Assembly: GCF_012927245.1 (NCBI RefSeq)
Contig: NZ_JABBGE010000001.1
Location: 649,513 to 713,512, forward strand
Reading direction: 5' to 3'
Length of the DNA stretch: 64,000 nucleotides
Source: Streptomyces sp. R302
GTDB lineage: Bacteria; Actinomycetota; Actinomycetes; Streptomycetales; Streptomycetaceae
The notes under the pieces are model-generated. The model ran no database searches. It saw only the letters and a program-made list of their open reading frames with translations, and was not told where the DNA came from. Shown one piece after another: positions 1 through 8,168 of this stretch; the stretch's first letter is position 1; each line of letters opens with the position of its first letter. The translations under genes were made by a program, and so were the position numbers.

Positions 1-359
1 ACGGCGGCGATCAGGTCGGCCGGCGGCGCGTCCTTGAGCAGGAACCCGGACGCCCCGGCCCGCAGCGCCTCGTACACGTAGTCGTCGACGTCGAAGGTGG
101 TCAGCATCAGCACCTTGGGCCGGTGCACCACCCCGGCCGGCGGGTGCAGGATCTCCCGCGCCGCCGCGAGCCCGTCCAGCTCCGGCATCCGCACGTCCAT
201 CAGCACCACGTCGGGGTGGACGGCCCGCGCCACCTCGACGCCCTGCCGCCCGTCCGGGGCCTCCCCGACCACGTCGATGTCGGCCTGGGCGGCGAGGAGC
301 GCGGCGAACCCCGCACGCACCATGGCCTGGTCGTCCACGATGATCACCCGAATGGTCAC
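1..359 (-). CDS. LuxR/NarL-type response regulator, 3' part missing (window edge)
   Basis: Only the receiver domain is present; the gene runs off the left edge before the expected LuxR-type helix-turn-helix. The GTG at 359 starts a protein with the receiver hallmarks: an acidic pair D9-D10 (IIVDDQ), the phospho-acceptor D55 in VVLMDVRMP, a Thr pair in LMLTTFD and the switch Lys in FLLKDAPP. It should accept phosphate from the kinase encoded 49 bp upstream (409-1821) and act as a transcription factor. Order and spacing point to a kinase-then-regulator operon read leftwards. The output domain is inferred from family knowledge, not seen. Confidence 0.93.
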   Translation of the reverse strand, partial: MTIRVIIVDDQAMVRAGFAALLAAQADIDVVGEAPDGRQGVEVARAVHPDVVLMDVRMPELDGLAAAREILHPPAGVVHRPKVLMLTTFDVDDYVYEALRAGASGFLLKDAPPADLIAA

Positions 360-408
360 ACGACACCCTTGCTGACGAGCCGACGGGAAGTCCCCTGCCC
401 GACCGACT

Positions 409-1821
409 CTAGTTCGGGTCCGGGCTGGTATTCGTACCCGTATCCGCACCCGTGTCCGCGTCCGAGCCCGAGCCCGAGTCTGCGCCCGTCTGCGTGTCCG
501 CGTCCGCCGGTCCCAGGGGCAGGAGGGCCGCCACGCGGAAGCCGCCGTCCGGCAGGGGGCCGGTGTCGAGGGTGCCGCCGGTGAGCCGGACGCGTTCGCG
601 CATGCCGACGAGGCCGTGCCCGGTCCCCGCGCTCTCCAGCGGCGAGACCGGCTCCGTGGCGGGCCCGTTGACCACCAGGACGGTCAGGCTGCCGGAGCCG
701 TCCTCCCGCACCGACACCCGGGTCGGCGCGCCCGGCGCGTGCCGTACGACGTTGGCGAGTGCCTCTTGCACGATGCGGTACGCGGAGAGGCCCACGGCCT
801 GCGGCACCTCGGTCCGCCCGTCCGCGAGCTCCGCCGCCAGCGACAGCTCGGCCGGAACCCCGGCCCGTACGGTCGCCTCCACCAGCTGCTGGAGCCGTTC
901 GAGCCCGGGCTGCGGGGCCCGCTCGCCCTCGCTCCCGTCGCTGCGGAGCACCGCGAGCAGCCGTCGCATCTCGGCCAGCGACTCCCGCGCGCCGCCCGCG
1001 ATCGAGGCGAACTCCTCGCGGGCCGCCTCGGGGAGCCCGGGGATCCGGTACGGCGCGGAGTCCGCCTGCACGGTGATCACCGACATGTGGTGCGCGACGA
1101 CGTCGTGCAGCTCGCGGGCGATCCTGGCCCGCTCCTCCAGGAGCGTGCGCCGGGCCCGTTCGGCCTCGCTGATGGTCTCCTGCTCGGCGAGCCTGCGCTG
1201 CGCCTCGCCGCGGGCCCGGAACGAGGAGGCCAGGAGCAGCAGCACGCCGCTCAGCACGAAGAGCAGCGTGGTGACCCCGGATTGGCCGTACGGCCGGACG
1301 AGCTCCAGGAGGTAGCCGGCCGCGCCGGTCGCCAGCCACACCCCGACGAGGGTGCGGCGCGGCTCGCGCAGACCGAGGGCGAGCATCAGCGCGCAGTAGC
1401 CCACCACCGCCGGCGGCGTCCACGGCCACAGGCGGGCGTGCGGGCCGTCGGAGGCCAGCAGGACCAGCGCCCCGGCGATGTCGGCGGGGAACACGACCCA
1501 CCAGGCCTGGAGCGGCCGGGTGGTGGCGAGCAGCAGCGGCGCGGTCTGCGCGGTGGCGAGCGCCCCGGCGAGGGCGCCGGGCACGCCGTAGTCGGTGATG
1601 AGCAGATGGACGGTGACCGGGAGCAGGGAGGCGACGAGGGCGACCCCGAACGCGTACGGCAGCAGCCGCGCCCAGCGGGACGAGGCGCCGCCGAAGGGTG
1701 CGGCGCCCGGCGCGGCGGGGGTGGCGAAGGTGGCTTCCAGTGCCTGGAGGGCGGGGCGTGACCAGGTCTGGAGCCGCACCGCGAGCCGGCCGGGGCGCGG
1801 TCGCTTCTCGAACGCTTTCAT
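409..1821 (-). CDS. Sensor histidine kinase, HisKA_3/NarL class
   Basis: 470-residue membrane kinase that autophosphorylates and passes phosphate to the adjacent response regulator. Residues about 50-200 hold five or six hydrophobic segments with no large external loop, so sensing is probably intramembrane. A short coiled coil leads into the dimerisation/phospho-acceptor motif RELHDVVAHHMSVI, with His239 as acceptor. The ATPase domain shows the N-box (EALANVVRHA) and G-box (GTGHGLVGMRERV). The C-terminal ~30 residues are an Asp/Gly/Ser/Thr tail built from degenerate hexamers, probably disordered. Signal unknown. Start at ATG 1821; a longer in-frame start is not needed. Confidence 0.93.
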   Translation of the reverse strand: MKAFEKRPRPGRLAVRLQTWSRPALQALEATFATPAAPGAAPFGGASSRWARLLPYAFGVALVASLLPVTVHLLITDYGVPGALAGALATAQTAPLLLATTRPLQAWWVVFPADIAGALVLLASDGPHARLWPWTPPAVVGYCALMLALGLREPRRTLVGVWLATGAAGYLLELVRPYGQSGVTTLLFVLSGVLLLLASSFRARGEAQRRLAEQETISEAERARRTLLEERARIARELHDVVAHHMSVITVQADSAPYRIPGLPEAAREEFASIAGGARESLAEMRRLLAVLRSDGSEGERAPQPGLERLQQLVEATVRAGVPAELSLAAELADGRTEVPQAVGLSAYRIVQEALANVVRHAPGAPTRVSVREDGSGSLTVLVVNGPATEPVSPLESAGTGHGLVGMRERVRLTGGTLDTGPLPDGGFRVAALLPLGPADADTQTGADSGSGSDADTGADTGTNTSPDPN

Positions 1822-1931
1822 GTCGGGTCAGCCTAGGTTCGCGGCCCGGCCCCGTCGTCGTACCAGGGGGTCGATCCCGCACAGGACCCTGGTATGACCT
1901 CCCGGGAGCCGCGGGACGACTCGGGGGCGTA

Positions 1932-2906
1932 CTACAGCTCGGCGAGCAGTTCCGTCTTCTTCGCCGCGAATTCCTCGTCCGTGACGAGGCCCGCCCGATG
2001 CAGTTCACCGAGGTGCCGAATCCTTTCGGCAATGGCCCCGGGGTCCCCGTGCGCCGCGCTGCGCGCCCCCGCGGGGACCGGCGCGCGGTCCTTGGCGCGG
2101 ATCGCCGCGAGGACCGCCGCCGCGAACGGCAGGGAGTCGTGCACCGGGCCGTAACCGAGTCCGAAGACCACCGACGCCGGATCGTGGTCCGGCCGCTCGG
2201 GCCGGGGCGCGCCGCCCCGGGGGAGCAGGCGCAGGAACCCGCCGGGGGAGTCGGGGCTGCGCCACTCGACCCCGCTCAGCTCCCGTACCGGGAAGACCTG
2301 GTCCCCCGTCTTCCACTTCTCCGAGGTGGCCATCGTCGACGACCAGCGGAAGGTGACCTCGGACGTGCCGTCGAACGTCGCCTTCCCGTCGTACGCCTTG
2401 AAGGAGACCGGCCCCTGCGGCGCCGCGACCAGGAAGCCCGAGTCGAAGCGGTCCAGCGGATCGAACGGGTCCGAGGGATCCGACCGGTCCAGTGGATCCA
2501 ACCGGTCCAGCGGATCCGGCCGATCCAGTGGATCCAACCGGTCCAGCGGGTCCACGGGATGCGACGGCCCCCCGGGGATCACCGCCGCCAGCTCGTCGCG
2601 CAGCCGGGAGGCGAGCTCCTCGCGGTCGGCGGGCAGCGCGAGCCGATACGGGTCGCAGGTCTCCTTCAGCTGCCCCGCGGCCGCCTCCATCAGCGGATCG
2701 GCGCCCGGCCGCGGCACGGCGTGCAGCACGACGGTGCCGCGCCTGCCCGGCGCGAGCGTCGCCGCGGACAGCGCCTCATACGGCACGCGTCGCTCGCGCA
2801 GCGCCTGGAACAGCCTCGGCGTACGGATCCCCCGTTCGAAGCGGATGACGAGGGCGTCGCTCTCGAACTCCCAGGTGGCATGAATTCCGGCCAGCACATC
2901 ACCCAT
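1932..2906 (-). CDS. DUF4429 protein with C-terminal SHOCT domain
   Basis: About 324 residues. Two beta-rich DUF4429-type segments lie on either side of a linker (N-terminal ATWEFESDALVIRFERG; second half ATFDGTSEVTFRWSS). The last ~30 residues match a SHOCT short C-terminal domain (HLGELHRAGLVTDEEFAAKK). DUF4429 proteins resemble PH-like domains; their role is not established. The linker is an imperfect repeat of DPLDRxDPLDR units encoded by a minisatellite (annotated separately). ATG 2906 is preferred over ATG 2915 because GATGAGG lies just upstream. No operon partner is evident. Confidence 0.8.
   Translation of the reverse strand: MGDVLAGIHATWEFESDALVIRFERGIRTPRLFQALRERRVPYEALSAATLAPGRRGTVVLHAVPRPGADPLMEAAAGQLKETCDPYRLALPADREELASRLRDELAAVIPGGPSHPVDPLDRLDPLDRPDPLDRLDPLDRSDPSDPFDPLDRFDSGFLVAAPQGPVSFKAYDGKATFDGTSEVTFRWSSTMATSEKWKTGDQVFPVRELSGVEWRSPDSPGGFLRLLPRGGAPRPERPDHDPASVVFGLGYGPVHDSLPFAAAVLAAIRAKDRAPVPAGARSAAHGDPGAIAERIRHLGELHRAGLVTDEEFAAKKTELLAEL
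2450..2558 (-). repeat. Coding minisatellite (DPLDR repeat) inside the DUF4429 gene
   Basis: Roughly 9-bp and 18-bp units of the form GGTCCAG(C/T)GGATCC recur about six to seven times in frame, encoding the acidic DPLDR/DPSDP linker. Repeat number may vary between strains because slippage by multiples of 9 keeps the frame open. Confidence 0.8.
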
Positions 2907-2990
2907 ACGCCTCATCGTAAGCGGCGCGTGCCCGTGCGTCGCCCCTCGGAACTATGGGGAAATTCCGTGATCTACGCGCGTCAGATCGCG

Positions 2991-4205
2991 TCAGATGCCG
3001 GTGCCGCCGGAGATTCCCCCGTGGCAAGCGCGGTCGGCACGTGCGCAGACGACCCGGCCGAAGGCCCCCGCGCCGATCGCCGCGAAGTTGCCGAGGCTCT
3101 GCGTCCCCGGCTCGAAGTAGCCGCTGTGCCCGGCCGCTCCGGCCGCCGAGACCAGCCGCGCCCCGAACTCCGGCGCCACCGGGTCCGCCCCGTGCCCGAT
3201 CCCGCCGACCTCCAGGTGGGGGACGTCGGCGATCCAGTCCTCCGCGTCCCGCATCGCCCATATCCGCGCCTTCGTGCCCAGCTCGGCGGCGGTCTCCACG
3301 CGCATCCCGGGGCTGCCGGCCACGGCCAGGTCCGTCACCCGTTCCGGCAGCCGGGGCGCGGCGATCCCGCAGAGCACGGAGCCGTAGCTGTGGCAGAAGA
3401 GCGCCACCCGCGCCGTCCCCGGCAGTCCCTCGGCGAGCCGGACGAGCCGGTCGGCGCCGGTGGCGGCGAGCCGCCCGGTCACCGCGTCCACGCCGACGCG
3501 GGCGGGCGCGGTGTAGTCGGCCCAGGCGATGACCGCGACCCGGGCCCCCGGGGAGGTGCGCCGCTCCGCCTCGTACAGGGCGCGCGCCATGCCGACGGGG
3601 GCGGTGTACCGGCCGTTGGTCTTCTGGAAGGTGAGGAGGTGGGTGTCGACGCCGGGCACGACGACCGAGACCCGCCGGGCCCGCTCCAGGTCGCCCAGGA
3701 CCTCGGCGGCCCGTCCCGTACCGGTGGGGTCGAAGGCGAGGATCCGGCGGCCGGGGGCGAGGAGGGACCGGAAGCGGTCCACCCGCCGGCGGGCCTCGTG
3801 CCGGCCCTCGGCGGAGAGCCGGGTGTCGTCGACGCGGGGCCGTTCGGCCGCGAGCGCGCGGGTGAGACCGATCCGGTTGGCGCGGTAGCGCAGGGCCGGC
3901 GGCGCCCCGTCGAGATTGCCGACGACGAACGGATGCCGCTCGGCGAGGCCCTCGGCGCGGGCCGGGCCCAGCGCGGCGAACCAGGCGGCGACCGTGCGCG
4001 GCGGGGCGGTGGCCGGATCCGGCGGCGGGGTGTCCGCTGTCCGCTCCCGTGCCCAGGCGGCCAGCGCGGCCTCCATGGACGGCCCGGCCACCGGCCGGTG
4101 CCGGACGGTGGTCCACCCGGTGGTGGCCAGCATCACGAGGACGACGGCGAGCGCGAGCAGCGTGCGCAGGACGGCGAGGGACGGCGGGACGTCGGCGGAG
4201 GTCAC
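2991..4205 (-). CDS. DUF1023-type alpha/beta hydrolase, membrane-anchored or secreted
   Basis: 404 residues from GTG 4205. A single N-terminal hydrophobic segment (LRTLLALAVVLVMLATTGW) acts as signal anchor. The catalytic half carries the nucleophile elbow in LFCHSYGSVLC, preceded by VAVIAWADYTAP and followed by AVAGSPGM, as in the DUF1023 hydrolase family common in Streptomyces. Substrate unknown. The open frame extends upstream to 4295, but that part has no membrane-protein logic and GTG 4205 places the hydrophobic segment at the usual position. It ends 84 bp before the DUF4429 gene start on the same strand. Confidence 0.82.
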   Translation of the reverse strand: MTSADVPPSLAVLRTLLALAVVLVMLATTGWTTVRHRPVAGPSMEAALAAWARERTADTPPPDPATAPPRTVAAWFAALGPARAEGLAERHPFVVGNLDGAPPALRYRANRIGLTRALAAERPRVDDTRLSAEGRHEARRRVDRFRSLLAPGRRILAFDPTGTGRAAEVLGDLERARRVSVVVPGVDTHLLTFQKTNGRYTAPVGMARALYEAERRTSPGARVAVIAWADYTAPARVGVDAVTGRLAATGADRLVRLAEGLPGTARVALFCHSYGSVLCGIAAPRLPERVTDLAVAGSPGMRVETAAELGTKARIWAMRDAEDWIADVPHLEVGGIGHGADPVAPEFGARLVSAAGAAGHSGYFEPGTQSLGNFAAIGAGAFGRVVCARADRACHGGISGGTGI

Positions 4206-4322
4206 GGGCGCACACCCTAGACGGCCGAGATGACGGACCGGGCGGGGGCGGCCCGGGCGTGCCCCTCCGCCCGGGCTCGCGTCAGCGCTGCGCACGGGGC
4301 CGCGCCGGCCTCGCGTACGGGG

Positions 4323-4955
4323 CTACCGCCAGTGCAGGGACAGGGCGGGGCCGAGGTGGTCGAGGTACCGCTCGGTGAGGGCGCGGATGGCCTCCAGGGT
4401 GCGGTCCGTCCCCTTGCCCCACATCTGCCCCGTGACGCGCATCACGCCGCAGAAGGCGGCCACGGCGATCCGGGGCCGCGGATCGGCGTCCACGTCGAGC
4501 CCCTCGCGGCGGGCGACGAGCCGGGCGACGGTCTCCTCCATCTCGCTCGACCTGCGCAGGTGCGCGGCGAGCAGCGCCGGCGTCGACTCGATCATCAGGA
4601 AGGTGCTCAGGTACAGCTCGACGGGGACGACCTCGTGGATCGCGTCGCCCACCCCGTCCCAGGAGGCGAGGACGGCGTTGCGCATCGCGTCGAAGGGCCC
4701 CTCCTCGGGCGGGCGCGCGGCCAGCGCCCGGACGAACTCCTCCTCGACGATCCGCTGGAGGGCGAAGGCGACCTCCTCCTTGGAGGCGAAGTAGCGGAAG
4801 AAGGTGCGCTGCGAGACCTCCACCGCCTCGACGATCTCGTCGACGGTGGTCCGCTCGTACCCCTGGGTGGTGAAGAGCTCCAGGGCGACCTTGATGAGCG
4901 CGTCGCGGGTGCGCTGTTTCTTCCGCTCACGCAGGCCGGGCGCGGACACGGTCAA
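4323..4955 (-). CDS. TetR-family repressor, divergent from the MFS pump
   Basis: 210 residues. The N-terminal helix-turn-helix is clear: RDALIKVALELFTTQGYERT then TVDEIVEAVEVSQRTFFRYF with the TetR signature FFRYFASKEEV. The C-terminal ligand/dimer domain is variable and contains two Trp-rich helices. Its divergent position 125 bp from a 14-helix efflux gene is the classic arrangement of a drug-responsive repressor controlling its transporter and itself. The likely operator is the inverted repeat at 5055-5067. Confidence 0.92.
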   Translation of the reverse strand: MTVSAPGLRERKKQRTRDALIKVALELFTTQGYERTTVDEIVEAVEVSQRTFFRYFASKEEVAFALQRIVEEEFVRALAARPPEEGPFDAMRNAVLASWDGVGDAIHEVVPVELYLSTFLMIESTPALLAAHLRRSSEMEETVARLVARREGLDVDADPRPRIAVAAFCGVMRVTGQMWGKGTDRTLEAIRALTERYLDHLGPALSLHWR

Positions 4956-5054
4956 CTGAGTCTCTTTTCGGTCGATTACGGGAGCTTCTCCCTGATCAGC
5001 GTACCTGTGAGCTACGTGACAGTTACCGACGCATGAATCGCTTTGTCAATTGTC

Positions 5055-5067
5055 AGTGACTGTCACT
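5055..5067. promoter_or_regulatory. Probable TetR operator (perfect 13-bp inverted repeat)
   Basis: AGTGACTGTCACT is a perfect inverted repeat around a central T, 13 bp before the MFS start codon in the 125-bp divergent spacer. A related half-site (GTGACAGTTAC) lies near 5018-5028. Binding by the neighbouring TetR protein is inferred from position. Confidence 0.6.
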
Positions 5068-5080
5068 AGCCTTCGTTTCC

Positions 5081-6703
5081 ATGACTAGTCAGACCACAGT
5101 GGAAAAGGCCCCGCAGGGCCAGGGGGGCGCCCGGGAGCCTGGTCCGGTCCCGGCGAAGGGCCTGCGCGGCCACCCCTGGCTGACTCTGTTCGCCGTCGCG
5201 GCGGGCGTGATGATGGTCGCCCTCGACGGCACGATCGTCGCCATCGCCAACCCGGCCATCCAGGCCGATCTCGGCGCCTCCCTGGACCAGCTCCAGTGGA
5301 TCACCAACGGCTATCTGCTCGCGCTCGCCGTCGCCCTGATCACCGCCGGCAAGCTCGGCGACCGCTTCGGCCACCGCCAGACCTTCCTCATCGGCATCGC
5401 CGGCTTCGCCGCCGCGTCGGGCGCCATCGGCCTCTCCGACTCGATCGCCGCCGTCATCGCCTTCCGCGTCCTCCAGGGCCTCTTCGGCGCCCTGCTGATG
5501 CCGGCCGCGCTCGGCCTGCTCCGCGCGACCTTCCCCGCCGAGAAGCTGAACATGGCGATCGGCATCTGGGGCATGGTCATCGGCGCCTCCACGGCGGGCG
5601 GCCCGATCCTCGGCGGCTTCCTCGTCGAGCACGTCAGCTGGCAGTCCGTCTTCTTCATCAACGTGCCGGTCGGCGTCCTCGCCCTCGCCCTCGGCCTGCT
5701 GATCCTCAAGGACCACCGCGCCGAGAACGCGCCGCGCTCCTTCGACCTCCTCGGCATCGCGCTGCTCTCCGGCGCGATGGGCCTGCTCGTCTGGAGCCTC
5801 ATCAAGGCCGGCGCGGACTGGGGCTGGGCCAGCGGCAACACCTGGGGCTGCCTGATCGGCTCGGTCGTCCTCTTCGCCGTCTTCGCGGTCTGGGAGACGA
5901 AGGTCAGGGAGCCGCTCATCCCGCTCGGCATGTTCCGCTCCGTGCCGCTGTCGGCCGGTGTGGTGCTGATGGTCCTGATGGCCTTCGCCTTCATGGGCGG
6001 CCTCTTCTTCGTGACCTTCTACCTCCAGGGCGTGAAGGGCCTCGGCCCGATCGACGCCGGTCTGCGGCTGCTCCCGCTGACCGCGATGATGATCGTCTCC
6101 TCGCCGCTGGCGGGCGCGCTCATCACCAAGTTCGGCCCGCGGGTGCCGCTCGTCGGCGGCATGGTCTGCACGGCCGCCGCGATGTTCGGCATGATCTCGC
6201 TCTCGGCCGGGACGAGCACGCTGACGATGTCCCTGTGGTTCGCCCTCCTCGGCCTGGGCCTCGCCCCGGTCATGGTCGGCGCCACCGAGGTCATCGTCGG
6301 CAACGCGCCGCTGGAGCTCTCCGGTGTCGCCGGCGGTCTCCAGCAGGCCGCCATGCAGGTCGGCGGCGCGCTCGGCACCGCGGTGCTCGGCGCGGTCATG
6401 TCCTCCAAGGTCGCCGGCTCCTTCGCGGAGAACTGGAAGGAGGCCGGCATCCCGGTCCCGGTCGACCCGCGCCTGGAGGAGGCCGCCGAGTTCGGTGTGG
6501 CCCCGGAGGCGATGGCGAAGGCGCCCGGCATGACGCCGGACCTCTTCGCCAAGATCACCGACGTCATCCACGACACCTTCCTCCAGGGCATGGGCCTCGC
6601 CTTCACCGTCGCCGGTGTCGTCGCGGTGGTCGCGGCCCTGGTCGCCACCCTCACCAAGCGCGGCGCGAACGCGCAGGCGGGCATGGGCGGCGGACACATC
6701 TGA
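5081..6703 (+). CDS. MFS drug efflux transporter, DHA2 (14-TMS) family
   Basis: 540 residues, typical of the EmrB/QacA-type DHA2 family: proton-driven export of hydrophobic drugs across the cytoplasmic membrane. Motif C-like VIGASTAGGPILGGFL and motif A-like GKLGDRFGHRQTF are present, with about 14 hydrophobic helices. The motif D1 region (MMVALDGTIVAIANPAI) is near the N terminus. Regulated probably by the divergent TetR gene. A strong hairpin terminator follows 28 bp after the stop codon. Substrate cannot be told from sequence. Confidence 0.94.
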   Translation: MTSQTTVEKAPQGQGGAREPGPVPAKGLRGHPWLTLFAVAAGVMMVALDGTIVAIANPAIQADLGASLDQLQWITNGYLLALAVALITAGKLGDRFGHRQTFLIGIAGFAAASGAIGLSDSIAAVIAFRVLQGLFGALLMPAALGLLRATFPAEKLNMAIGIWGMVIGASTAGGPILGGFLVEHVSWQSVFFINVPVGVLALALGLLILKDHRAENAPRSFDLLGIALLSGAMGLLVWSLIKAGADWGWASGNTWGCLIGSVVLFAVFAVWETKVREPLIPLGMFRSVPLSAGVVLMVLMAFAFMGGLFFVTFYLQGVKGLGPIDAGLRLLPLTAMMIVSSPLAGALITKFGPRVPLVGGMVCTAAAMFGMISLSAGTSTLTMSLWFALLGLGLAPVMVGATEVIVGNAPLELSGVAGGLQQAAMQVGGALGTAVLGAVMSSKVAGSFAENWKEAGIPVPVDPRLEEAAEFGVAPEAMAKAPGMTPDLFAKITDVIHDTFLQGMGLAFTVAGVVAVVAALVATLTKRGANAQAGMGGGHI

Positions 6704-6730
6704 TCCACAGGGGACCCTGAGGTTCCCCAG

Positions 6731-6767
6731 GGGGCCGTCACCCGTTCGAAGGAACGGGGGCGGCCCC
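6731..6767 (+). terminator. Rho-independent-type hairpin after the MFS gene
   Basis: GGGGCCG (6731-6737) pairs with CGGCCCC (6761-6767), and inside it CCCGTTC pairs with GAACGGG. It is followed by CTCTTCC rather than a T run, as is usual in Streptomyces. Confidence 0.8.
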
Positions 6768-6837
6768 TCTTCCGTTCGGAGGGTCACTTCCTCCATGCTC
6801 GTGATTACAGAGAGTAACGACATGGGGGATGATCTGC

Positions 6838-7266
6838 ATGAACGCAAAGGCGATGGCCGTGCTCACCGGGCTGGCGGCCCTGCTCCTGGCCACCCTCCCG
6901 GCCGCGGCCGCTCCGGCGGCACCGGCGGCACCGGCGGCCCCGGCCGCACCAGCGGCATCGGCGGCACGGGCGGGCGGGACCACGCTGGGGGCGTGCGGGC
7001 CCGGGCGGCTCTGCCTCTGGCCGAAGCCCGACTTCAAGGGCCGGCCGTGGACGTACGAACTGGCGACGACGGACCTCGACAGCTGCGTGGCCCTCCCGGC
7101 CGGGGCCTCGGCCCAGTCCCTGGCCGTCCGCACCGGCCGGCCGGTCACCGCGTACCAGTCGGCGGAGTGCGCGGAGACGGGCGAGTTCGAGACCTACCCG
7201 GGCCGGGGCACCTGGGCCCCGCAGACCCCCTACGAGGTCAGAGCCTTCAAACTCTGGGAGCGGTAG
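6838..7266 (+). CDS. Secreted peptidase inhibitor family I36-like protein
   Basis: 142 residues. A Sec signal peptide (MNAKAMAVLTGLAALLLATL, then an Ala/Pro stretch of repeated PAA units) precedes a small beta-rich Cys domain with CGPGRLCLWPKPDFKG, the hallmark of the I36 family (Streptomyces metalloprotease inhibitor SMPI-like). Four cysteines in the mature part could form two disulfides. ATG 6838 is chosen because GGGGGA ends 8 bases upstream; ATG 6829 overlaps that ribosome site. Inhibitory activity is inferred. The 3' end overlaps the convergent K+ channel gene by 20 bp. Confidence 0.8.
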   Translation: MNAKAMAVLTGLAALLLATLPAAAAPAAPAAPAAPAAPAASAARAGGTTLGACGPGRLCLWPKPDFKGRPWTYELATTDLDSCVALPAGASAQSLAVRTGRPVTAYQSAECAETGEFETYPGRGTWAPQTPYEVRAFKLWER

Positions 7267-8083
7267 GACCACCCGACGCCGGCACCCCGTCCGGTACGTC
7301 CTCCGGTACGCCCTCCGGACCCGCGGCCGCCTGGCGCGGCACCGGGTCCGAGAGGCGGGCGACCTCGGCGCGCAGCTCGCGGACCTCCCGGGTGAGGGTC
7401 TCCAGGAGCTCCGTCTGGCGGCGCTCCAGCGCGTCGTCGCGGTCGAAGCGGGAGATGAACCAGGCCGCGATGTTCGCGGTCACCACACCCAGCAGGGCGA
7501 TGCCCGAGAGCATCAGCCCGACCGCGAGCACCCGCCCGAGCCCCGTCTTCGGCGCGTGGTCGCCGTACCCGACCGTCGTCATCGTGGTGAACGACCACCA
7601 CACGGCGTCGCCGAGGGTCTTGATGTTGCCGTCCGGCGCGTCCCGCTCGACGTGCAGCACCGCCAGCGAGCCGAACATCATCAGCCCGGTCACCGCGCCC
7701 GCCACATAGGTGGTGAGCGTGATCTGCGGGGCCATCCGGGCCCGCCGGCCCACGAGGAGGAGGGTGGCGACCAGACGCAGCAGCCGCAGCGGCTGCACCA
7801 GCGGCAGCAGCACCGCGAGCAGATCGAGGGGGTGGGAGCGGACGAAGGCCCAGCGGGACGAGGCGAGCGCGAGCCGGACGGCGTAGTCCACCGCGAAGGC
7901 GCCCCACACCGCCCACTCCACGTAGTGGCACAGCCGGAGCAGCCACGGCTCGGCGTCCGGCGCGACGATCGGCACGGCGTAGGCGATGCCGAAGGCCACC
8001 GCCATCACGAGCAGCGGGGTCTGGGTGCGCTCTTCCCAGCGGACCTGCGGGGGGCGCTCCTTCTTCACGGACATACGAGGCAT
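7247..8083 (-). CDS. Voltage-gated-like potassium channel, 6-TM
   Basis: 278 residues. Helices S1-S6 can be followed; the S4-like segment RLLRLVATLLLVGRRAR has spaced arginines, and the pore carries the K+ selectivity filter TVGYGD at residues 170-175 before the inner helix VLAVGLMLSGIALLGVV. A C-terminal coiled coil (ETLTREVRELRAEVARL) may assemble the tetramer. Function: K+ conductance in the cytoplasmic membrane. It lies downstream of and on the same strand as aceE, with a 86-bp gap, so co-transcription is possible but unproven. Confidence 0.93.
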   Translation of the reverse strand: MPRMSVKKERPPQVRWEERTQTPLLVMAVAFGIAYAVPIVAPDAEPWLLRLCHYVEWAVWGAFAVDYAVRLALASSRWAFVRSHPLDLLAVLLPLVQPLRLLRLVATLLLVGRRARMAPQITLTTYVAGAVTGLMMFGSLAVLHVERDAPDGNIKTLGDAVWWSFTTMTTVGYGDHAPKTGLGRVLAVGLMLSGIALLGVVTANIAAWFISRFDRDDALERRQTELLETLTREVRELRAEVARLSDPVPRQAAAGPEGVPEDVPDGVPASGGPTAPRV

Positions 8084-8168
8084 CGTAAGGAATGCCGGGG
8101 ACGGCGAAGGGCGGCGGGACCCGCCGGTCCCACCGCCCTCACCAGGTGCTACGCCCCGCCACTGCCCG

